A program made the position numbers and the translations under genes. This document shows positions 1-5,979 of a stretch of DNA of 64,000 nucleotides, in pieces (within the stretch, counting starts at the first letter, position 1; each line of letters opens with the position of its first letter). The notes beneath the pieces were generated by a model, which was not told where the DNA came from, made no database searches, and saw only the letters and a list, made by a program, of their open reading frames with translations. This DNA is from Saccharopolyspora phatthalungensis (lineage in GTDB: Bacteria; Actinomycetota; Actinomycetes; Mycobacteriales; Pseudonocardiaceae). The DNA is taken from positions 682,001 through 746,000 of the forward strand of contig NZ_JACHIW010000002.1 of the NCBI RefSeq assembly GCF_014203395.1. Reading direction: 5' to 3'.

Positions 1-77
1 TCCTCGACGCGGTGACAGCGCTAGCCGAGACTTCCAGGAGGCGCTGAGGTGGTCGAGAGGCTCCGGGAGGATCTCAA

Positions 78-593
78 GTGCTCCTAGACCGGGAAGCGTT
101 CCGGCAGAGGTTCAACGACTGCCAGCGGTCCGCCTGGCGGTTCGAGTGCCAACAAAACTACGCCATTCCTCGGGAAGATGACGACTTCAGCCGTTGGCGT
201 GCCGGACAGCCGATGCCGGACGGACATAACGCGGCCTGGCATGACCGTGTGCAGGGCTACGTAGCGGAGGGCAAGACGGTCGGACGTGTACGGGTATTGC
301 ATCGCCCGTTGACGGAATATCTCCGGTTTCAACTGGATTGGGCTATCCCTGGCAACATCGCGGCCGGGGAGGATATCCGGATCCTCGACGTGACCAATCT
401 TGACCTCGATCTACCCGCGCATGATTTCTGGATCTTCGATGACTCTTTGGTGGTTGACCTGAACTTCAATCCAGACGGCACCCTGATAAATCGAGACCAG
501 CGAGAAAACCCAGACCCCACCCAATACCTGAAGTGGCGAGACACAGCATTGGCGCACGCCGTTCCATTGAGCGAGTGGAATGCTCGAACCTGA
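78..593 (+). CDS. DUF6879 family protein
   Basis: A 171-residue soluble protein that I recognise as the DUF6879 family, usually encoded beside XRE/DUF5753 regulators in actinomycetes. Its biochemical role is unknown. Family features visible here are an N-terminal segment rich in Phe, Arg and Trp, the central YLRFQLDW stretch, and the acidic, aromatic segment around DFWIFDDSLVVDLNF (about residues 118-132). The start is a GTG preceded by GGGAGG at 65-70. The 3' end overlaps the downstream regulator by 14 bases, so the two are probably co-translated. The pairing suggests a regulator plus effector or partner module, which is inference. No membrane segment or signal peptide is seen. Confidence 0.8.
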   Translation: MLLDREAFRQRFNDCQRSAWRFECQQNYAIPREDDDFSRWRAGQPMPDGHNAAWHDRVQGYVAEGKTVGRVRVLHRPLTEYLRFQLDWAIPGNIAAGEDIRILDVTNLDLDLPAHDFWIFDDSLVVDLNFNPDGTLINRDQRENPDPTQYLKWRDTALAHAVPLSEWNART

Positions 594-1434
594 TACCGAT
601 CAGCAGGACCGAAAGAACCTTGCTGAGACGCTGCAACAGCTACGAAAGGCCGTCGGCCTCTCCGGTGAGAGGCTGGCGGCCCGTGCTGCTATGTCTCAAT
701 CAAAGGTCAGCAGGATTGAATCAGGCAGGGCTCTACCATCCGTCGCCGATGTTGAATGCTTACTCCAAGCGCTTGAAGTGCCTTCCGATGCTCGGGCGGA
801 AATTCTTTCTCTAGCCCGCGCGGCGAACGTCGAGTACGCCTCCGTTCGCTCGTCCGCCCGAAAAGGGATCTGGCGACGGCAAGCCGAACTGAAATCACTT
901 GCGAAGGCTTCCTCTGTTGTTCGCCATTTTCTCCCCGCGATCCCGTCGGGTCTCCTCCAGACACGCGAGTACGCGCGTGCTGTTCTTACTCCAGGCGTAG
1001 AGGGAAGACCAGCGCGGGATATCGACCGCGCCATACAGGCACGGCTAGATCGGCAGGAAGTTTTGAACGACGAATCTCGTCGGTTCTACTTCTTGCTTAC
1101 CGAGCAAGCGGCCCGAGTCAAATACGCTGCCGCCGATGTTATGGCCGCGCAATTGCGCCACATGACCGAAGCATCCACCCGGCCGAACGTGGACTTAGCC
1201 ATCTTGCCGAATAGTGCGCTTGTCAGCGAACCCCCTCTTAACGTTTTCGCCGTCTATGATGATCGGCTAGTCACGGTCGAGCTCTTCTCCGGCTCAGTCG
1301 CGCTACGCGACTACCGAGACATCTCGTATCACCTCAACGTGTTTGAGCACTTCCGCGAACGCGCAGTGACCGGAGACCAGGCGAGAGACTTTCTCGAATC
1401 AGTAGCAGACGAGTTTACCCAACAACGCGCATAG
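580..1434 (+). CDS. XRE-family helix-turn-helix regulator with DUF5753 domain
   Basis: A 284-residue regulator. Residues about 12-70 form an XRE/lambda-repressor-like helix-turn-helix: LRKAVGLSGERLAARAAMSQ is followed by the recognition helix region SKVSRIESGRALPS. The rest, about 95-280, matches the DUF5753 domain common in Streptomyces-type regulators, with IPSGLLQTREYARAVL and the C-terminal DYRDISYHLNVFEHFRERA. Start ATG at 580 lies inside the end of the DUF6879 gene, which implies translational coupling. Such pairs often act on neighbouring small genes; here the obvious candidate is the small coupled locus just downstream, with an inverted repeat at 1454-1488 that could be its operator. 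Target and ligand are not known. Confidence 0.9.
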   Translation: MLEPDTDQQDRKNLAETLQQLRKAVGLSGERLAARAAMSQSKVSRIESGRALPSVADVECLLQALEVPSDARAEILSLARAANVEYASVRSSARKGIWRRQAELKSLAKASSVVRHFLPAIPSGLLQTREYARAVLTPGVEGRPARDIDRAIQARLDRQEVLNDESRRFYFLLTEQAARVKYAAADVMAAQLRHMTEASTRPNVDLAILPNSALVSEPPLNVFAVYDDRLVTVELFSGSVALRDYRDISYHLNVFEHFRERAVTGDQARDFLESVADEFTQQRA

Positions 1435-1453
1435 CGCTACACCCGTCGATCAG

Positions 1454-1488
1454 GCCTCCCGATAATCAAGGTAGACAATTCGGGAGGC
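1454..1488 (+). promoter_or_regulatory. Perfect 9-bp inverted repeat covering the ribosome site of a mini-ORF
   Basis: Arms GCCTCCCGA (1454-1462) and TCGGGAGGC (1480-1488) are perfectly complementary around a 17-base loop. The right arm contains the GGGAGG Shine-Dalgarno of the ORF starting at 1494, and the left arm is a perfect anti-Shine-Dalgarno. As RNA it would hide the ribosome site; as DNA it could be a regulator operator. Which one is not decided by the sequence. Confidence 0.6.
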
Positions 1489-1493
1489 ATCAC

Positions 1494-1586
1494 ATGCGCA
1501 CATGGTTGTGGCGCTGGAAAGAGCAGCGCCGGAAACATCGGAAGTACCGAGCGATGATGAAGCGCCGGAAGCGGGTGCAGCTATGA
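1494..1586 (+). CDS. Very basic 30-residue mini-protein
   Basis: A short ORF of 30 codons beginning MRTWLWRWKEQRRKH. By my count it has 14 Arg or Lys and only one acidic residue, plus three Trp in the first eight positions, so it would be strongly cationic and amphipathic. Support for translation: GGGAGG lies six bases upstream of the ATG (1482-1487), and its TGA overlaps the ATG of the next gene as ATGA (1583-1586). Function unknown. It could be a leader peptide that controls translation of the downstream gene, or a small nucleic-acid- or membrane-binding peptide. A longer ORF starting at 1502 in another frame overlaps it, but that start has no clear ribosome site. Confidence 0.5.
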   Translation: MRTWLWRWKEQRRKHRKYRAMMKRRKRVQL

Positions 1587-1993
1587 GCACCCCAACAACC
1601 GAAAACGAATCGTCGCTGACGCTGGAAGATCTGCTTACCGAGCTGCGCAAGCGTGGCTGGACGCTGATTCGCTGGGGGCGATTGGAAGCCCCCGAGCTGC
1701 TAGCAGCGATGTTCCATCGCGGTACTAGCGCCGACGTGTTCATTCTCCGCAGCGCTAAGGATGCTAGCGCCTACCGGTGCCCGATCATCGGTGACTCACC
1801 CGTGTTCTGCCCACCGATAGTGGCGTGGCAATACCACGGCAAACCGTCGTGGACTCTACATGAAGTCCTGGCATTGGAAGAACCAGGGAAGCCAGGAGCA
1901 CCGATGAATATCGAAGCCCCGCACCCGAAGTGCGCGATACCGCCAGGGTTGCCTAAACCAGTGAACATTCGACCGCTGAGACAGAACCGCTGA
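1583..1993 (+). CDS. Hypothetical protein translationally coupled to the mini-ORF
   Basis: A 136-residue protein I do not recognise. The frame can be extended upstream to 1502, but I chose the ATG at 1583 because it overlaps the stop codon of the preceding mini-ORF (ATGA). The N-terminal half contains SLTLEDLLTELRKRGWTLIRWG, a likely helix followed by a strand, then ADVFILRSAKDASAYRCPI and a Trp/Pro-rich stretch around VAWQYHGKPSWTL. The C-terminus is Pro-rich and probably disordered. No transmembrane segment or signal peptide. It follows the XRE/DUF6879 pair on the same strand with only about 60 bases between regulator and mini-ORF, so it may be the regulated output of that locus. Function not assigned. 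Confidence 0.6.
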   Translation: MSTPTTENESSLTLEDLLTELRKRGWTLIRWGRLEAPELLAAMFHRGTSADVFILRSAKDASAYRCPIIGDSPVFCPPIVAWQYHGKPSWTLHEVLALEEPGKPGAPMNIEAPHPKCAIPPGLPKPVNIRPLRQNR

Positions 1994-2440
1994 GAACTAA
2001 TTCCCGGGCCAGGCGCAGGAACGGGGGATTCCGCTAAGACCCTAGTAGGTCCAAGTGGAAGCCGATGGCAACTAAGGAAAATGCAATCCAACGGACGGGA
2101 TGCCTTGGGTGATCACGCCGGAAGTTACTGCGGCATTAAGGAGAGAAAGAGGACCGACCCAATGCTTCCATTCCATTTGAAAGGAACAGTGTATCGCCAC
2201 TACTTCCTAGAAATTTCCCATATCCGCTCTGCGGTGCGCCGCGACGAACTTCCCCACTCTCGTAACCGTTCAGGGCGTCTTGCACCACGCCAGTAGCCAC
2301 CTCCCCAGTCGGTGGCCGACTATATCCTGTTGATCATATTGGATGATAGACAATCCGCTACTACGGTATGCCCCCAAGCGTGATCTTCTTTTTCTTGCAA
2401 GAATCTGGCGGGATCAAACCGACGGAGTTAGCCAGCGCTA
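1994..2440. other. Intergenic region, no convincing gene
   Basis: About 450 bases between a plus-strand and a minus-strand gene. A 71-codon ORF at 2081-2296 has no recognisable domain and no ribosome site. A short inverted repeat (GCCACC 2296-2301, GGTGGC 2311-2316) might act as a terminator for the convergent genes but lacks a T-run. Confidence 0.4.
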
Positions 2441-2872
2441 TCATCGCTTGGGCCAAGTGCCTGGTCTGCGGCGGATCGCGCAGGTCAGCATCGCCGTGCA
2501 GACGCGCCGGTGTTCTTCGTCGGTGATGGCAATCTCGTAGGTCGCCGTGTCGTGTCCGTTGTGGACGGTGGTGGCCACTCCGGTGACCACCCCGCTCTTG
2601 GCCGCGCGGTGGTGCGTGCAGGAAAGCTCGACGCCCAGGGCGATCCGGTCCGGTCCGGCATGCAGCAGGGCCGCGATCGACCCCAGGGTCTCGGCCAGTA
2701 CCGCACTGGCGCCACCGTGAAAGAGCCCGTAAGGCTGCCTGTTGCCCTGCACCGGCATCGTCCCGACAAGCCGGTCGGCCGACCAATCGGTGATCTCGAT
2801 CCCCATCCGGGCCACGAGTTGGTCGGGAGCCGATACCCTGTCCCGCAACTCACTCTGCGCCTCCTCGATCAC
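2441..2872 (-). CDS. PaaI-type hotdog-fold acyl-CoA thioesterase
   Basis: A 143-residue hotdog thioesterase that hydrolyses acyl- or aryl-CoA esters in the cytoplasm. The family hallmark is seen as GLFHGGASAVLAETLGS, the HGG loop followed by the long helix, with VELSCTHHRAAKSGVVTG as the following strands. I chose the GTG at 2872 rather than the upstream GTG at 2944 because a strong GGGGAGG (2884-2890 on the opposite strand) precedes it and the length then fits the family (about 140). It is the last gene of the operon beginning at 9989, about 200 bases after the CoxS-CoxG gene. In a CoA-dependent degradation route such an enzyme releases stalled CoA esters or frees the product; the substrate is not known. 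Confidence 0.85.
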   Translation of the reverse strand: MIEEAQSELRDRVSAPDQLVARMGIEITDWSADRLVGTMPVQGNRQPYGLFHGGASAVLAETLGSIAALLHAGPDRIALGVELSCTHHRAAKSGVVTGVATTVHNGHDTATYEIAITDEEHRRVCTAMLTCAIRRRPGTWPKR

Positions 2873-3072
2873 GGCTGCGTTTCCTCCCCTGGTCGTCGCC
2901 GTCGAGTGCTCCGCTGTCGCGCACCGGGCCATCTCGTGCTGCACCGAGCTGCCGTCGCGATGCCTGACTCAGCGAACGCCGCCGCCCGTCCGGTGGGCGA
3001 CGGCACCGCGGTTGCGCCCTCGGGTCTGATCATCGCCCATCGCCTTCGGCGATAGAGGCTCGGCCGGTGGGA

Positions 3073-4299
3073 TCAGCGCTTGCGACGGCCGATTCGGCGC
3101 AGCCGGTCGAGCAGAGTGCTCAGCAGCAACCGCAGCGCGCTCGGCGCGCCCGCCGGGGTCTGGGGTGCCTCGCCGGAGGTGGCGGCCTCCTTGACCGCCT
3201 CGGCGAACTGCTCGAACATGCGCCGACTGATGTCGCCGGCCAGCGCCCGGCCGAACTGGGCGATGCGGCCGGTGAGGTATACCGCCGCGTCAGCACGGAG
3301 TTGGGTGCCCTGTTCGGTGGGGCGGGCGACGAGCGTGATGTCGGCTTGGGTCTGCGCTCCGCCGGTGTCCTGGCCCTGGGCCAGGACCCGCAGCGTGCCG
3401 GTGTCGCGATCGTGCTCGACGATCCGGGCGAATCCGTTGAAGGACAACTTGATCGGCCCGACCGCGACACGGGCGCGCCCCGCGTAGGCGTTCTCGCCGA
3501 GGTCATCGGTGAGTTCGGCGCCGGGCAGGCAGCGGGCCAGCAGGTGGACGTCGTCGAGCACCCGCCACACCAGGTCGAACGGCACGTCCAGGTCGGTGGT
3601 GATCTCCACCGCGACCGTCGGTTCCCCTTGCGGAAGCTTGATGTCCACGGTCTTGGCTGCGGTGTCGGCTACCGGCTTGTTGGCTTCGGGCACCGTCGCC
3701 GACTGGCCGTTGGAGCGTCCGACGAGTGCGCGCCGCGCGCAGTTGCCCGGTTCGGGGATGCCGTCGGGATGCGCCCGGTGTGTTTCCGCGACGGCGGTGA
3801 GGATGTTGCGGTAGCCGGTGCAGCGGCAGATCACCCCGGACAGTTCCGCGGGCAGCTCGTCGTCGGTGACGTCCGGCTTGTTCGCCAGCAGGTCGTAGGA
3901 GCTGAGCAGGAAACCCGGGGTGCAGAAACCGCACTGCAAGGCGTGGTTGCGGCCGAACGCCTGCTGGAGCGGATGCAGGTCGTCGGGTCGTCCGAGTCCT
4001 TCCACCGTGACGACCTCGGCGCCATCGAGCTGGCAGGCGAACAGCAGGCAAGCGCGCGCCGCCTCGCCGTCGACCAGCACGGTGCACATGCCGCACACGC
4101 CGTGCTCGCAGCCCACATGGGTGCCGGTAAGGCCGAGGTGGTCGCGCAACGCGTCGGAGAGCGTGACGCGGGCAGGCAGGTTCAGCACCGCCGGTGTGCC
4201 GTTGACCGTCAGGCGGACTTCGACCGGTTCATCCGCCGCCGCGCGGACTGGCCGCAGCCGGGTTTCATCGGCTTCGCGGGGGGTTTCAGTGCTCGTCAT
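3073..4299 (-). CDS. [2Fe-2S] small subunit of a molybdenum hydroxylase fused to a CoxG (SRPBCC) domain
   Basis: 408 residues, about twice the length of a normal CoxS/XdhC-type subunit. Residues 24-190 are the ferredoxin-like subunit: plant-type cluster cysteines C64, C69, C72 and C84, then the second cluster cysteines C123, C126, C158 and C160 (CGFCTPGF and CRCTGY). After a linker, residues about 218-375 match CoxG/SRPBCC: RCLPGAEL, YAGRARVAVGPIKLSFNGFA and LTGRIAQFGRALAGDISRR. The end is a short basic amphipathic helix (about 386-408), as expected for a CoxG membrane anchor. ATG 4299 has AAGGA before it and starts four bases after the FAD-subunit stop. By analogy with CO dehydrogenase CoxG, the fusion may pass electrons to membrane quinone; that is inference. 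Confidence 0.9.
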   Translation of the reverse strand: MTSTETPREADETRLRPVRAAADEPVEVRLTVNGTPAVLNLPARVTLSDALRDHLGLTGTHVGCEHGVCGMCTVLVDGEAARACLLFACQLDGAEVVTVEGLGRPDDLHPLQQAFGRNHALQCGFCTPGFLLSSYDLLANKPDVTDDELPAELSGVICRCTGYRNILTAVAETHRAHPDGIPEPGNCARRALVGRSNGQSATVPEANKPVADTAAKTVDIKLPQGEPTVAVEITTDLDVPFDLVWRVLDDVHLLARCLPGAELTDDLGENAYAGRARVAVGPIKLSFNGFARIVEHDRDTGTLRVLAQGQDTGGAQTQADITLVARPTEQGTQLRADAAVYLTGRIAQFGRALAGDISRRMFEQFAEAVKEAATSGEAPQTPAGAPSALRLLLSTLLDRLRRIGRRKR

Positions 4300-4303
4300 G
4301 TCC

Positions 4304-5188
4304 TTACCTCTGGGAGCTTTCGGTGGCGCGCCGGTATGCCTTGGCCAGTTCCCGGGCGGCGAGGGTGCGGAACAACCGCCGCCGGTATTCGGTCGAGGCG
4401 TGCACATCGCCGTCGGTGTTCACGACCTCGACCGCCAGCGAACTCAGCGGCCCTTGCAGCTCGGTCGGCACATCCTGCGCCGCCGCGGCAAGGGACAGCA
4501 GGTCCGCGACCTCACGAGTCACGGGGCGGTCGGAGACGCCGAACGCGGTCAGCGTCGCGAACACAACGCGATCTTCGGCCACCCGCACGTGGGCCGCCAC
4601 ACCCGCCAAGGCGAAGTCGCCGTGCCGACGAGCGATTTCGGCGAATCCGAAACCATCCCCCGGCCGGGCGGTCGGGAAGCGCACCGCGGCGAGCACGTCT
4701 TCACCTTCCAGCGCGGTAGCCATCGCACCGGCGAAGAACTCCCGGGCGGCGACGGTTCGCCGACCGCGCGGGCCGACCAAGTCCAGCTCGGCGTTCAGGC
4801 AGCTCGCCACGGCGGGGATCTCCGCCGCGGGGTCGGCGTGGGCGAGGCTGCCGCAGACCGTGCCGCGACTGCGGAGCTCTCGATGGCCGACCCAGGGCAA
4901 GGCCATGCGCAGCAAGGGCACCGAGGCGGCCTCGGGCGCCCGCTCGATGCGTCGCTGCCGGACGGTGGCGCCGACTTCCAGCCGGCCGCCGTCCGCCCGC
5001 AGCTCGCCCAACTCGGGGACGGCGTTGATGTCGACCAGCGTCGTCGGCCGCGCCAACCGCATCGCCAGCACCGGCACGAGGGACTGGCCACCAGCGATGA
5101 CCTTGCCTCCGCCATCGGCTCTGACGAGTTCGGAGACGGCCTCATCCAGCGTCGCGGGGCGGACGTATGCGAAAGGTGCGGCCTTCAT
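4304..5188 (-). CDS. FAD-binding middle subunit of a xanthine-oxidase-family hydroxylase (CoxM-like)
   Basis: A 294-residue subunit that carries FAD and passes electrons from the iron-sulfur subunit to the final acceptor. Family signatures: KVIAGGQSLVPVLAMRLARPTTLVDI (about residues 29-54) for the FAD pyrophosphate, then TVRQRRIE, and the second FAD loop RSRGTVCGSLAHADPAAEIPA (about 107-127). The C-terminal third, with the RRRLFRTLAARELAKA helix, is the CO dehydrogenase flavoprotein C-terminal domain. Length is normal. It lies between enoyl-CoA hydratase (nine-base gap) and the CoxS-CoxG gene (four bases), so the three subunits are made from one transcript. The order L-(hydratase)-M-S is interrupted by an unrelated enzyme. 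Confidence 0.93.
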   Translation of the reverse strand: MKAAPFAYVRPATLDEAVSELVRADGGGKVIAGGQSLVPVLAMRLARPTTLVDINAVPELGELRADGGRLEVGATVRQRRIERAPEAASVPLLRMALPWVGHRELRSRGTVCGSLAHADPAAEIPAVASCLNAELDLVGPRGRRTVAAREFFAGAMATALEGEDVLAAVRFPTARPGDGFGFAEIARRHGDFALAGVAAHVRVAEDRVVFATLTAFGVSDRPVTREVADLLSLAAAAQDVPTELQGPLSSLAVEVVNTDGDVHASTEYRRRLFRTLAARELAKAYRRATESSQR

Positions 5189-5197
5189 CGCGCTATG

Positions 5198-5977
5198 TCA
5201 CCGGCCCTGGAACTTGGGTGCGCGCTTGTCGTTGAACGCCGCGACACCCTCGGCGAAGTCGTGGCTGGAGCGCAGCATCGCGTATGCCTTGCGCTCCAGT
5301 TCGATGCCGGTGTAGAGCGGACCGTCCACGCCGCGGTCCAGCACCTCCTTCGCGGTCCGCGCGGCCAGTGGGGAGAACCCGAGCAGCTTGGCCACCAGCT
5401 TCTCCACCGCCGCGTCCAGTGCGGCGCGATCGTCAAGCACGTCGGCGACCAGGCCCCAGTCCTTGGCGTCGCCGGCGTTGATCCGCGAGGCGGTCAGCAC
5501 GTGGTACTTGGCGCGGGACAGGCCGATCAGCCGGGCGAGCCGCTGGGTGCCGCCGGAGCCGGGGATCATGCCCAGGTTCATCTCCGGCAGCGCGAACTGG
5601 CTGCGGCTGGTCGCCAGGCGGATGTCCGAGGACAGGGCCAGTTCGAAGCCGACGCCGAAGCAGTATCCGTCCACCGCCGTGACCACCACCTTGGGGCTGC
5701 GGGACGGCGCGGTGACGTTGTGCCCGAGGTCGGTGAAGTCGATCGGGTCGACCTCCATGAACCCGGCGATGTCGCCGCCCGAGGAGAACTGCTCGCCCTC
5801 CCCCTGGATCACCACGACCTGGATCTTGTCGTCGGCGTCGATCTCGGCGAACCGCTCGGCCATCACCTGGCGGGTCTGCCAGGTGATGATGTTGTACTTC
5901 CCGTGGTCCAGGGTCAGGTAGGCGACCCGGCCGTCGTGCCCGCGGGTCAGCTTGATCTCGCCTCCGGTGAGGGCCAT
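5198..5977 (-). CDS. Enoyl-CoA hydratase/isomerase family protein
   Basis: A 259-residue crotonase-fold enzyme acting on a CoA thioester. Oxyanion-hole segments are visible as GEQFSSGGDIAGF (about residues 60-72) and the LPEMNLGMIPGSGGTQRLARLIG block (about 130-152), where the Glu of LPE and the GSGG turn are in canonical position. The first beta strand carries YLTLDHGKYNIIT, where many family members have LNRPEKLNA, so the substrate pocket may differ. ATG 5977 has AGGGAGAA upstream and starts two bases after the large-subunit stop. Its place inside the hydroxylase operon suggests it hydrates, isomerises or cleaves a ring or side chain of the same CoA intermediate. Confidence 0.9.
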   Translation of the reverse strand: MALTGGEIKLTRGHDGRVAYLTLDHGKYNIITWQTRQVMAERFAEIDADDKIQVVVIQGEGEQFSSGGDIAGFMEVDPIDFTDLGHNVTAPSRSPKVVVTAVDGYCFGVGFELALSSDIRLATSRSQFALPEMNLGMIPGSGGTQRLARLIGLSRAKYHVLTASRINAGDAKDWGLVADVLDDRAALDAAVEKLVAKLLGFSPLAARTAKEVLDRGVDGPLYTGIELERKAYAMLRSSHDFAEGVAAFNDKRAPKFQGR

Positions 5978-5979
5978 CG

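Noticed and set aside
1..48. Possible C-terminus of an upstream gene (frame from base 3, ending TGA 45-47)
   Set aside because: Only about 14 codons are visible and another frame is also open, so coding cannot be shown.
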